DNA of 64,000 bases, taken from NCBI GenBank assembly GCA_004352715.1, contig SCFE01000049.1:2033438-2097437 (forward strand). The letters run 5' to 3'. Both the position numbers and the translations under genes were made by a program. This document shows positions 11,948 through 23,500 of this stretch, piece by piece. The DNA comes from Hofstenia miamia. Its lineage: Eukaryota > Xenacoelomorpha > Acoela. A model generated the notes under the pieces. It was not told the origin of the DNA. It searched no databases and saw only the letters and a list, made by a program, of their open reading frames with translations. Positions within the stretch are counted from its first letter, which is position 1, and every line of letters begins with the position of its first letter.

Positions 11948-13027
11948 CTGTATAAATATATATGTATATATATATATGTATATATTTATTAATATCTATA
12001 ATTATATATATATATAAATGTATTATGAAGTATAATACATGCATTGTATAATTTTAATAAATGAACAATATTTATCCACATCATTATCTAGTAATATCAA
12101 TATTAAATATCAATATTTTAAGAAATAATAAATTTCAAATTATTCTTTTCGTATTTTAAATTTTGCGAAATTGTATGTTGCATCAGTGGCCTGTTTGAAA
12201 ATATTGTTTTCACTGCAGAAGATTAACAATGAACTTTTTTATGGAGAACAACGAATTGTAAATAATTATCATCGAGCTTGTAAAGTTCAAATTGGTGTAA
12301 TTCTTAACACAATAAGCTTTCCAAGTCATTTGAGGATATTATTTTTTTATCTGGCGTCGCTAGTGGATTCAAGGGAGATATATTTTATTCAGAGGGTCTA
12401 GGTCTACATCCATCTTCAGCACCTGCCTTAATCAGGCAATGCAAAGTAAAGGATTTTTTGAAAAAATAAAAGCATTTCTGGGTTGCTCGATTAAGTGTTG
12501 ATTGCTGTCACTAGAATACCATCATTTCCTATTTAGCTTAGTTTTATATAATTTATTAATATCATCTAGATTAGTATTCTATATTTCTATGGCATCACCA
12601 AAGCATTTCTTGTTCTGCAAATGATCTTTCAATATTTATATTTGACCTAGGAATTTGGGCTATTTGCCTAGACCATTAGTAACGTTTGTTTACTGTAAGC
12701 TATTTGGCCCTAAGCATTGGGAAGAATAACTTTATTGGACAGATAAAAACATTTATACACTGCTAGCAATGTTTCGTCACTCAATGATTCACTCGTATTT
12801 TTAATTGAATAAAACGTATTTGTATGAATTGATAACCTGTCACTTAGCAACTGCTTCTAAGAGGACAGTAGTATAATTACTATTCCGTAATTGCCTGCCG
12901 CAACGTCACTTACAAAGAATAAATTTATGAATGCTGCAATATTTTTAATATGTTTTTTCATCTTACACACCACGTCTATGATTTCACCAGTAGCAAATAT
13001 ATACGCATTAAATGGATGTTGAGGTTA
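9760..13027. other. AT-rich non-coding DNA with several (TA)n arrays
   Basis: (TA)n arrays at about 10288-10329, 11217-11244 and 11878-12018. A minus-strand open stretch at about 10870-11030 (contains TFAAVCAHVFNTSNERSSYI) looks coding-like, but I cannot assign it. The frame at 12171-12401 is unremarkable. Nothing else stands out. Confidence 0.45.
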
Positions 13028-13035
13028 TATGCATG

Positions 13036-13733
13036 CAGGGATCGTTAGATTTTAATCGCGATTAATCGTATGAAAAAAAATGTTGGCGATAGATTAATCG
13101 TAATCGCTGCTGCCAGTCGATAAATAATCGCAATTAATCGTCGATTAATCTACTTCTGATTAAAAATATTCAAAATACAATATATTATTTGAAAGATATT
13201 CATAATAGAAAATATTAACTATTATTGTTATTTAGATTATTTCCTGAAGTCATTTTACTCCACATGTGCTTGTTAGGGTAAAGAAATATTTGGGTCTCTA
13301 AGTTGAGGGGCAATAAACGATTTCGGTAATCAGATAGAGCATAACCAGCTTTGCTGAACAGTCTCTCAACCTGATTAGAAGTTGGCGTGATAAAATCGAG
13401 AATCTATATATATATATATATATATATAAAGAATTAGGCGACATCCGACGCTTCCTAAGTATGTTAGATGCCTAATCATAACGCTATTCTTCTATGTCCG
13501 GTGTTAAGGTTTCCTTTGTAAAACATATGACACAAGAATAGTGGCCATAGATAAGATTAAACCGAAAAGACAACAAGTAACTGAATGCATAAACATAAAC
13601 TTAATTGGAATAGTCTAGATTAATCGAACACACTGCTTCCGATTAATCTAATCTACTTGAATCAGAAGGATAGATTAATACATCCGATTAATCTCGATTA
13701 ATCGAGTTGACGATTAATCATTTTGGATCCCTG
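13036..13733 (-). mobile_element. hAT element with residual transposase
   Basis: The ends are cagggatc and ggatccctg, flanked by a perfect 8-bp target duplication tatgcatg (13028-13035 and 13734-13741). Sub-terminal regions are packed with attaatcg/cgattaat motifs on both sides, probably transposase binding sites. The minus strand retains the C-terminal dimerisation domain (see next entry). At 698 bp it is an internally deleted derivative of an autonomous element. Confidence 0.92.
13255..13408 (-). pseudogene. hAT transposase C-terminal dimerisation domain remnant
   Basis: The minus strand encodes about 50 residues including TSNQVERLFSKAGYALSDYR followed by NRLLPLNLETQIFL and NKHMW. This is the hAT C-terminal family signature (S..ERLFS.AG....R..L.....E...FL). 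Upstream sequence is interrupted by a (TA)n array at 13405-13428, so BED finger and catalytic core are gone. Confidence 0.88.
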
Positions 13734-13741
13734 TATGCATG

Positions 13742-15762
13742 ATTCTTTATAGAAATATTTCAATAAACATAATAACTGAAACATAACATGAATTAAAATA
13801 TTTAATTTTTTTCATTCAAAATTGTTTGTAGCAAATAAACTGTCCGAGATTGTTTCACTTCCTTGGAGAGTTTTAAATTTAGAAGCAAACGACTATCAAT
13901 CAATCAAATTGTCATAGATATTGAAGTAAATATGGGCAAAATTTGATAGTGGAAAAGTTCTGTCCCTGTTTTGAGTTCCTAAGACAGACTAAATATACTA
14001 TGATTTCTAAGTAAGAATAAATTAGGTTTAAGGTATTCTTAGCATTCAACTGTAACAAATACTTCTAAGAAATGAGGTTAAAGTAGGGGATTCTCGGGGA
14101 CTGAAAGCTTTTAAGCAGGTGGAACACATTTTCTTAAGATCAAATAAATTTGGGGAGGTGCTAATAAATGTAAGTGTTTAGCTATTTCATAATTTGGAGT
14201 GCTGCCATCAATATTAGATGTGAAATTAACCTAGTTTAATATTATTGAATTATTGTGATTGGAATTTGCAGTAGGCCTATAATATGAAAGCAGCTATAAA
14301 ATGCAATCCTAGATCAAATATACGTCTGACAGTTCAAGCTCTTAATCAATGACATGACCTTGACGATGTTACCAACTTGGAATGATTGCACACATTTCTC
14401 TGTATACTATGTTAGCATAGGCCTCAATCTTGAGGTGGACCGAGGATATTTATATTATAAAATACTTTCTGCCTCACCCTCCCTCCACAATAATGTATCG
14501 ATATATAATTCTTTTCAACTGTTAAGTGGTGCGGCTCCGTAAGCCGTTGGCAGGGAATCCCACACCCTCAGTAAAAGAGCTTGGATTTTTCACCAAAAAT
14601 TTACAAAAAAATTTTTAAAGTCTTTGTTAGAAATTTTAGCCAAAAGGTAGACCTTTTGATGTACATTGTACGAAACAATGCGTCTTTTAATACAATTTGG
14701 CTAAAACCTCATTTTGATAGCAATGCCTAAATTATTAAACATTTTGAATACTGTAATTCAAACTACTAAAAAAAGGTCTTCGATTAGAAATTTAGGTTTT
14801 AATTTAGGAGACATGAATTCGTAACTTCAGTTTAGGGCTTAGGTTTATAATCAATAGGAATTTAGGCTTTTCTGACTTTGTTTTAGGGTTTTGGTCTATA
14901 AAAATAAGAATTGAGTTTAGGATCAATGGTTAAAATTAGGTGAAGAATAAATCCTTGAAAATGAAGGATAATCTGGTGGAATGAAGGACTATCCGCGAAA
15001 TCCGGAAAAATGAAGAATTGACTGGGATTAGGGTTAGGCTCATGTTTTCAATGCAACATTCTATGTTCTATGAAAATAATGTTAATGCAGAAAAGGGGGA
15101 GGGGTTGGAGGAAGCAAACAAGATCCAAAAAATTAGTTCAGAACATTGGGAACATGTTGAATGCTTATCTGAATTTAAAATCAATATAGATGCCTTTATT
15201 TTATCACATTCGATTTGCTTCTGAATGTAAATAAACCGAATTTTAATTAGAGATAAGAAGAAATGATTTCAAAGAAGAGAAATATATCGCGAAAATAATA
15301 TAACTTTGAAATATTACACATTGCGCTCGCGGTATTTTATACGAATTACCAATATTAGCAAAGAGCCTCTGTCAACTTCCTGCTTAATACTTTAATAAAG
15401 ACGAAATAAGAAGCACAATTTTACATTTATTTAAAATGTGTAATATCATATAAAACCTCGTAGCTTTGAAATTCTACTCTTTTTCTTTTCATAAATATCT
15501 CATATCTCATGCACTAAAATTTCTTATAATTTTGTTAGAGTAGAATAAAATCAAAAATAAAATCAAAATGTAGGATACCAATTCGTTGCACACTGAAAGG
15601 CCAAAATATCTATATTTTTTAAAAATTTCACTGGGTTTACGCAATAATTTTTATTGACATTCCAAAAAAGCAGTTACATATCATATCAGACCCCAATATA
15701 GTCCATTAGCATTAGAAAACTCAAGTTGTCACCACGTTCATTTGTTGATCTCCTATACCATA
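13742..15762. other. Non-coding DNA, some degenerate TTAGG-like sequence
   Basis: No gene supported. About 14770-15040 contains scattered gggcttaggtt / ttagggttagg units, degenerate telomere-like sequence. The ORFs at 14354-14542 and 15018-15224 have no features. Confidence 0.45.
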
Positions 15763-15770
15763 CCCACAAT

Positions 15771-15999
15771 CAGTGGCGTACCCAGGGGGGATATGGTGGA
15801 ATGTTCCCCCCGTCAGGTTTCTAAATTAAATTTCGACTGGATATTTCAAATAAATTTCGTTAAAAAATTGAAAAATTTAAAATCTAGGATCGTGAAATGC
15901 ATTTTTTAGGGGCTATTTTCTCAATATTTTCAAAAATTTTCGCGGCATTAGGGAATAACAATGATGTCCCCCCGTCAGAAAATCCTGGGTGCGCCCCTG
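15771..15999. mobile_element. hAT-type MITE, 229 bp
   Basis: The ends are cagtggcgtacccagg and cctgggtgcgcccctg (inverted, 3 mismatches). It is flanked by the perfect 8-bp target duplication cccacaat (15763-15770 and 16000-16007). CAGTGGCG ends are typical of animal hAT elements. No coding capacity. Confidence 0.92.
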
Positions 16000-16007
16000 C
16001 CCACAAT

Positions 16008-16480
16008 CAATCATCCAGTTATAAGAACCTTCGATATTTATGAATTTGGCAAGTTAAATGGATTAATCAAAAAATTAAATTTAGCAGAGGGTTTGATAGC
16101 ATTCAATCGTATGCAACCTGTAAATGTGTGTTATAGTCCAACTAATGCTACTAGCTGCTATGTTCACACTTTATATTATATACAGAGATGAACAGAGATA
16201 TTGGTTACAGATATTGATTATAAAAATGGATACCTGTAAATGTAAGTAAATCATTTCTGAGGATCCCTTAGAAGAATATATGACAATATAAACAATTGTG
16301 ATAGAACTTTTGCAAAGATTGAAGTCAATTTACACTTGCATAAATGGAAACATTCACGTTTTTTAAAAAATTGAATATACCGTTCTGTTGAAGTAATGGA
16401 TATGGATCCTGTTTGCTCATTGATTACATGAGCCAAGTTCAGGTCAAGATTATTGTTAAATATATATATATATATATATA
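16008..16480. other. Non-coding DNA
   Basis: No gene supported. It ends in a (TA)n array at 16460-16480 into which the next element inserted. Confidence 0.5.
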
Positions 16481-16730
16481 CAGGGTGGCCCATAAGTTTG
16501 TATACAGTTAATACAAACATTTAAATAACAAGAAATAGTGAATTAAACACAGCATAAACAACAAAAAACATAAAAAACAAACAGTATGTATTCAAAGATA
16601 TTAAGACAAATGTTCAAATTGCTTTCCTTCATTGTTTTTTATGTTTTTTTGTTGTTTATGCTGTGTTTAATTCACTATTTCTTTATTTAAATGTTTGTAT
16701 TAACTGTATTCAAACTTATGGGCCACCCTG
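16481..16730. mobile_element. Foldback mariner-type MITE, 250 bp
   Basis: Terminal inverted repeats of about 100 bp starting cagggtggcccataagt and ending with the complement, with TA on each side inside a (TA)n array. The CAGGGTGGCCCATAAGT ends are mariner-like. The centre is a short unpaired spacer (about 16582-16630). Overlapping open frames are artefacts of the palindrome. Confidence 0.88.
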
Positions 16731-16732
16731 TA

Positions 16733-17828
16733 TATATATATATATTCCTTTTGTTAAAAATACAATGAGGTCATGGATAATTTTTAATATATTTATATGT
16801 AAGCATAAAAAAATATATTCGTCTTCATGCAAAGCAATCAGAAAATTATTGAACTAATTTTTGGGTGTGGAGTAAGCTAAAATACAAATATATTGGAATA
16901 TTATGTCTTTATCTTACCAAACCAGAAGCGAAATTGAGAGCGGATCAACTTGGTGAAAATGCGACGAATTTAATAATAACTAGAATTTCCAAGAATTTAT
17001 TTCAGATTACGTGTATTACAGAAAGGGCTTTTGAATTGTGGAAACGAAGAGAAACGTCTTTGCTTTTGCCTTTGAAAAAGCAAATCTTTACTGGAATCTA
17101 TTCTTTTATTGAATTTTACTAAAACTTTTTGTTATTGTTCTTCAGTGTATATGTATTGAAAAGCGAACCAATAATGGGTTTCAAATGCTAATAGAATGAT
17201 GAATATTTGACTGAATTATTGAGATAATTAGAAATATGTACTAAATTCAAATTTGATTTATTTTTTCTATTTCTCTTTACCCTAACTGACCATTTTCTAT
17301 TTGATTTTTGAGATTGACAGAAATATATTCTGCATTGAAGAGATATACTTGAGTTACAGTTTTATATACACCAAAATAATTGAATACAATAGTCAAATAT
17401 TTGGGATTGAAATGTATGTCTCACTGCATATAATATAAATGAATTTGCGATATTTTGAAAGTTATTTATTGATTTCAAATTTACAATATAATTTAATAAT
17501 AAGAAAAAAGCACTAAATGTTGAAAAATTTGAAAAAAATTTTTTCAACAATTTGAAAATGATCATTAACAAGGATATGAAAGTATTCAAAACTTCGAGGT
17601 TAAAGACACACCTCCCGTCTCTACATCTGAAATGAAGATACATCAATGATATCATCGACTAAATCAATGTGAATAAAAGACTTTACATACATATAAGTCT
17701 AAATGAAAGAACTTCTTATCCAATAATCCATTTCGTCATTTGTTAATTTTAAACAGCTTAGCGTCCCTTTTAAAGGACAAACTGTTTTTCCACATTTACA
17801 AAGAATTTTCTCCAAGCCTATTTCCAAA
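16733..17828. other. AT-rich DNA; one open frame of doubtful status
   Basis: The frame at 16865-17122 (85 codons; internal block LRADQLGENATNLIITRI) is somewhat coding-like and contains possible splice acceptors, but I cannot place it in a family. The rest shows nothing. Confidence 0.3.
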
Positions 17829-18208
17829 TTTGAAAATCTTGGGGCATGAGGAGGTCTATTATGGAACATACTTTAAAGTAATTTTGAAAACTTCTATTAA
17901 AGTGTATTGCTGTGGCAGAGGTTGTTGAAAAGATTAACATGTATTCTTTGAAAATTTGAAAATCTTGGGGCATTGGTAGGTCTATTGGGGAACATACTTT
18001 AATTCAATGTTGAACATTTCATATTAAAGTGTATTGCTGTGAAAGAGGTTGTTGAAAAGATTAACATGTATTCTTTGAAAATTTGAAAATCTTAAGGCAT
18101 GGGGAGGTCTATTATGGAACATACTTTAAAGTCATGTTGAAAACTTCTCTTAAAGCTTATTGCTGAGGCAGAGGTTGTTGAAAAGATTAACTAGTTCTCT
18201 TTGAAAAA
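17829..18208. repeat. Tandem repeat, three units of about 127 bp
   Basis: Units start with tttgaaaatctt at 17829, 17955 and 18082. Each contains ggtctatt, aacatactttaa and gaggttgttgaaaagatt. Units are roughly 85-90% alike by eye. Confidence 0.85.
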
Positions 18209-18796
18209 GATTTAAATTCTCTCGATACCTAGTGTTCATGTATTTAGAAGGCTTTGAGTCCATGAAGGCAACAAAGAACTTTGACTGTTTCTTGATATCT
18301 GCAAACATATTTCAAAACTATTAAGGTGTGCCGTGCGCAACGTCAGAGGTCGCGGGGTGGTGGTTTCAGATTCAGCAAACATCTTCAATAGTTTTGACCT
18401 ACAAGCTTTTAAAATGTTTTTATAGAAGTATGAAAAATTTTCAAAAATCCCCAGGCGGTTTAAGGTTGAGAATAATTTGTCAGATTCGTAAAAGCATTTC
18501 AATGACAATGACCTTAAATCTCTTTGAAAAGGCTTTTAATTCTGAACGACGTTCAGTAAATATGCTCTGACGTTTCTGGCAAAAGAGCTTTTATATAATC
18601 TAGTTTTTTCCCTCAGCTCTAGAGATCCCGGAAACCTGCGAAATCTCACATTTTTCCTTGTAGTCTTGCGGTCAATTTGTCATTCCCCTTCTTGATATCA
18701 AATAGCATAACAAGTTGGAACTGGTCCAGATTAAACTGAAAAGTTGGTATCGATCTCGTTCTGATCCTTTCCTGTGTTTAGTTTTTGGTACCATAC
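18209..18796. other. Non-coding DNA
   Basis: Open frames on both strands at 18236-18570 overlap each other and have no recognisable motif. No gene is called. Confidence 0.4.
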
Positions 18797-18937
18797 CAAT
18801 CTAATTGGGACTTGCACACTACGGCGGTGTCGTCTAATAGCCTAATCAATTTGCCTGTGATGTGGTAAGCTGCAGTTAAACAAACAAATTTTGTGTGTGA
18901 CAATGCCTTGATCCAGATACCATAGCTAGATTTCAGA
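18797..18937. repeat. Flanking duplication, left copy
   Basis: A segment of about 141 bp repeated at 19252-19391 on the other side of the truncated hAT MITE. It ends in atttcaga, the presumed target site of that MITE. Confidence 0.85.
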
Positions 18938-19235
18938 CAGACTTATCAACGAGCCGATTCAAGCCGAGCCGAGCCGAGCCGAGCCGAGCCGAGTTTAGCA
19001 CAGTATTTGATATACAACGAGCCCGAAATGAGCCTATTTTAGGCAAAGCAAGTTTATAGTTCTGCTTGTTAATTTGATTATGGAGATTTTTCTTATTTTT
19101 TTGCAGTCAGTATGCCTTTTTTATAATCTTATTTAAGAAATGTTTATTAAATAATAGGAAGAGCTATGTAAAAAATTATTGAGCACAATATTTTTAAAAA
19201 AATACTGAGCTAAAACGAGCCTCACTCAAAGATTT
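18938..19235 (+). mobile_element. hAT-type MITE, GAGCC-rich family, copy 3 (3' truncated)
   Basis: Starts cagacttatcaacgagcc right after atttcaga and follows the family core up to caaagattt, where it stops. The right terminal repeat is missing. The empty version of the insertion site occurs in the duplicated flank at 19384-19391. Confidence 0.85.
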
Positions 19236-19251
19236 GAATGAGTATGAATAG

Positions 19252-19391
19252 CAATCTAATAGAGACTTGCACACTACCGTGGTGTCGTCTAATAGCCTAA
19301 GCAATTTGCCCGTGAGGTGGTAAGCTGAAGTTAAAAAACAAATTTTGTGTGTGACAATGCCTTGATCCAGATACCATAGCTAGATTTCAGA
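19252..19391. repeat. Flanking duplication, right copy (empty site)
   Basis: Matches 18797-18937 with a few substitutions. It carries an uninterrupted ..tagatttcagattacgg.., the pre-insertion form of the target. Confidence 0.85.
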
Positions 19392-19590
19392 TTACGGCGA
19401 AGCACTCTTGCTGTGATGATAACTTGTAGAATTATCTATTTTAGTTTTAGTTCTTAAATAGATCTGATGCAGGGATCAAAATCTCTTCTTTGAACTTCAA
19501 TATTAAAAACAAATTTACTAAAACATCTACACTAATCCTTTCTATTTGCACGCATGTCACAAAGAGAATTATGTGAAAACAAACTACACT

Positions 19591-19934
19591 CAAACTTGTC
19601 CACGAGCCGAAATTTTTAAGCTGGGCTTGACTCGGCTCGTTTTACTTTTCAGTATTTTCGGCTCAGCTCGGCTCGCCGCATGTAACCTTTTAATGAGAGA
19701 CGCTTTAGCTCGAATATGGCGTCTCAGAATTTTTTACGTACCGGTAGCTCTTCAAATTATTTTAATAGAAATTTTAAAATTAGATTATAAGAAGGGCATA
19801 TTGAACGAAAAATAAGTTCAAGCCGAACTATAAATTTGCTTAGCTTAATAAAGGCTCGTAGAATATTCAATGAAGTGTTCAAGCTTGGCTCGGCTCGGCT
19901 CGGCTTGGCTCAGCTCGACTCATTGACAAAACTG
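19591..19934 (-). mobile_element. hAT-type MITE, GAGCC-rich family, copy 4 (diverged, inverted)
   Basis: The ends caaacttgtccacgagcc and gactcattgacaaaactg are diverged from the family ends. The flanking octamers actacact and actacatc agree at 6 of 8 positions. It contains ggctcggctcgg arrays in the opposite orientation to the other copies. It is older than copies 1, 2 and 5. Confidence 0.75.
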
Positions 19935-19942
19935 ACTACATC

Positions 19943-21049
19943 CTAAACTACGGCCAATGTCCATCTCTGAACCATATTCTAGAATAAAATGCAAATGTTT
20001 ACATTAATGGGGAAAAATAGGCAAAGAACCAATATTAATTGGCAAAGGAAAAAATAATATTTTTAGGCCTTCCACAAATTACATTCTTCTACTTACTTCT
20101 GCAATTCAAATTGTTTCCCGCTATTGTGTTGAAGTGAATATTTTTGCGACTACAATAATGCTACTCCAGAGATGAAAGCATGGCGGTACTGATCACCGGT
20201 CAGCTAATTTAGCCTGGGAGTTTTTGCTTTGTGACTTTAAATGAACAATTAGATATTTGGGGTTAATACGGTAATTTAAACGTGTATGCGTTCAGTAGAC
20301 GTTCTTTCAAATGTTCAAATAAACAAATGTATTATGCAATGCAAAGAAACGGACCGAATCCCGGTCAAAAAATTGAATTTATAAATACGGTGAAACCAAT
20401 ATACCTGTCAAATGCATTACTTTACAATGCGAGGACAGGTCAAAGCCGGTACCTATTTGAGGATAACAGGGGTTCTGGACCGGTTAGGGGTGCACTGAAC
20501 TGTACGCTTATAGTCGCCAATTGAGGGCGATCATCTGTGTGGTGGACCAGCATTGCCTATTATGGTATGGTACCATACAATTATGTACCATATTATAGAT
20601 ACCATAATGGTATGGTAGAAAAAAATTTATGGAGATTATGGATGGCAAACTTAAAAGTATGGCAAGAATGGAAATCCACAAGTTCATTGTTACATATACA
20701 GAATTTATATATAGTGAAATTTAGAGTCACATATTTTATAATAATATTAATTCAATGGGTAAATATATATTCTACATATTGCTTTGAACAAAAAATATTT
20801 TGATAAGATAACAACTTTTAAAAGTTTTGCAAATGGTGTATTGGAAAACCAACAAAAATAATTTATTTATTTTAAAATTTGTTTCTGAATGGTTCAAAAC
20901 ATTATGCGACCTAGTGATTTGCTTGATTTATGATGCCAGTACAATTTCACAATCCACACAAATGGATGTCCTTTAATTTCAACTTGCTATAAATATTAGA
21001 AATCCCTTAATTAAATTCCTATTACCACATGTATCCTACATGCATTTCA
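19943..21049. other. Non-coding DNA
   Basis: No gene supported. A run of short inverted words (ggtatggtaccata, accataatggtatgg) occurs at 20558-20615. The frame at 20282-20524 has no motif. Confidence 0.4.
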
Positions 21050-21149
21050 CCACTATTAACTATATTTTACATAATGACCATTATGGCCATAATGTAAGAA
21101 CGAAGTTTAAAATATGGCAATTATGGATGGCTGAAAAATTTTGGCTTGC

Positions 21150-21189
<40 letters not shown>

Positions 21190-21289
21190 GCAAGCCAAAA
21201 TTTTTCAGCCATCCATAATTGCCATATTTTAAACTTCGTTCTTACATTATGGCCATAATGGTCATTATGTAAAATATAGTTAATAGTGG
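21050..21289. repeat. Perfect palindrome centred on a (TA)n array
   Basis: The left arm 21050-21169 is the exact reverse complement of 21170-21289. The centre is acatgta(TA)ntacatgt. The right arm stops exactly at a 17-N gap, suggesting a contig that folded back on itself. Confidence 0.92.
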
Positions 21290-21306
21290 NNNNNNNNNNN
21301 NNNNNN
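21290..21306. other. Assembly gap, 17 N
   Basis: Short gap inside a (TA)n tract that ends the palindrome. Confidence 0.95.
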
Positions 21307-21707
21307 TATATATATATATTATTTTTTATGGAAAAACAACGAAAATTTTAATTGAGAGTACTTTCGGTACTTACTGTACCATCGTCACTCTAAAACAAAA
21401 ATTATTTGGTGGTAAAATATAAATTTACAAATCATTAATTAATTAAACTAAAATAAGTGAAGAGTTTGATGACATTTAGTATTTAAATTAGGTTTCTCTT
21501 CCTTAATATATAGTTGAAGACACGAATTCAAGAATATCTCTATGGACACTTACAATCCGAAATTTATATGCACTCAAAAATACATAAAGCATCAACATCT
21601 GACTTTAATATTTTAATGAAACACAAATGCATCAAGATAGCAGAACTATTTATATTAATGATGAGAAACCTTATTTAAATACTAAATGTCTTCACTTAGT
21701 ATTCAAG

Positions 21708-21748
<41 letters not shown>

Positions 21749-22366
21749 CATGCGAAAAAACGGCTTCACTGTTGTGGATACTCTAGGAATTTTGCGCAGT
21801 ACATATTAAATTAACCATGAAATTAAAAAATCAATTATTACGTTTTAAACTTTTAAATGGTTGGCTGGACTCATGTTTCCGATAATGTCTTGATTTACAA
21901 AACGATCCCACAAATTTTGCGTATTCGAGATAATTTGTGTTCCAGTTCCGTTATCCCCACTTCCGATTTATGCGACCAACATAAATGTCAAATTTGATTG
22001 TTTATGAAGGATTTGTATTAACGTGGAAATGATATGCAAGGAAGAGTGTATGATAATAACACAATATTAGTTTATTTGTTTTTACAACCTGTGAATTATA
22101 GAATGCGATAAGCAGTGTTGCTGTGGCTATTTTTTTAATAAAACTATTTTTAATATTCACCTGCCAGCGAAGGCATTGTATAGACCATCTGCTGTTGAAA
22201 CTGACTCAGACATTTCACCAGTTATTAATGAGTTTATGTTGATTCCATTTTGTAAATGATTAAAGATTTAGCAAATATTCCACGCCTAAAATCGATGAAC
22301 TTTTAAAGCTGAAATTATAATCAATTCAAATTTTTCAATATTTGTACGGGTTTCCCCAAATAATTT
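21307..22366. other. AT-rich DNA with a compact hairpin motif
   Basis: A two-stem motif at 21355-21391 has an outer stem agagt/actct and an inner stem ggtac/gtacc around a five-base loop. A (TA)n array lies at 21715-21744. No gene supported. Confidence 0.4.
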
Positions 22367-23100
22367 TTAACATCGTCGCCAGCAGTGTACTCTTTTGAGT
22401 ATACAAGATAAATAGCTAATCACATAAATAGAAATCATTGTATTGGTGCACAAGAAATTTTACTACTAAATTTAGTAAATTTATATTATTCTCTTTTGAT
22501 GTTTTCTTTGCTACAACATGTTAAGCATTTTCTATATGAAATTTCTATTGCACAAAAGTCATTTCAAAATGTTCAAGGCATGAATATTGTGAGTAAATAT
22601 AAATACCTATGTAAATATAATGTAATAAGCATTGCATTAAGCACAGATAAACTTTTTATGTTGAATTCCTAAGATGTGGCAGTCCAATAAGTAAAAATAT
22701 ATGTGTACTCAAAAGAGTACATTGACGGTGTGTTTTGCAAAAAATTATATTAGACAAACCAAAGATCTAGAAATCTTGAGATATTATTTTATTCCTGACT
22801 TATGTGAAACACCTATAAAGGTTACATTTATTCAAAAACCAGAAGGAGGTAAAATTTCAGCACCTACTTTTTAAGCAATGAAATGTAAAGCAATTCAGCC
22901 TCTTCCTATTGATGAACTTTGTTATCATGAATTTGACCACTGGCCACAACATATCACTGGAAAGTAAAATCAATGCTGTAATCCTGCTTGCTCCTAACAA
23001 ATCCATTTCAAATGCAGCAAATGTGATGTTTTTCTCTTCATTTTATGAAGATCCAACTTGCTTTTCTGTTTTTGATAATTGATTATTGTATTTTTATAAT
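22367..23100 (+). mobile_element. piggyBac-like element remnant
   Basis: The plus strand at 22914-23045 encodes, in one frame with two stops, FDHWPQHI followed by a Cys-rich block (CCNPAC then KCSKCDVFLF). This is the C-terminal zinc-binding domain of piggyBac transposases. A TTAA at 22367-22370 is followed by catcgtcgcc and a perfect 14-bp palindrome tactcttttgagta. The same palindrome recurs at 22706-22719. The catalytic part is not recognisable and the true ends are uncertain. Confidence 0.6.
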
Positions 23101-23492
23101 CTGTAAATTTTATTAGTCTACTTTCTTTCAACTGTTTGTAAGAATAAAAGTGTTTGCATGCGTTTTTAAATGGAGTATAATATAATAAATAGCAGTAAAG
23201 TAAGGTAACAAAATATTATCCAAAGTTGCATTTATTTAATATTTGGTAATTTTAACGTCAATGTAATCAAAAGATTACACATTAATAAAATTAAAACTAT
23301 GATATCAGTAGCCTAGCAATTTTGGCTGTTCTCTGCTATTGGTTTTTTATTGAAATATCCGTAGGAATCTTGTAATTCAGTATAAAATTTGATATTGCGA
23401 CTCCGACGAGTTTAAACAATTGTAACTCACGAAATAATTAATATATTTAAAATCTGAAAATACCACAGGATAGAAAGCGCTCTCCTGGACGG
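23101..23492. other. AT-rich DNA
   Basis: Nothing recognisable beyond another short palindromic word (gtaatcaaaagattac) near 23262. Confidence 0.4.
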
Positions 23493-23500
23493 ACTCACAG

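Noticed and set aside
20160-20540. hAT element starting cagagatgaaagc
   Set aside because: The start resembles the 26.46-kb element's end, but no complementary right end follows. The only catctctg nearby is on the wrong side.
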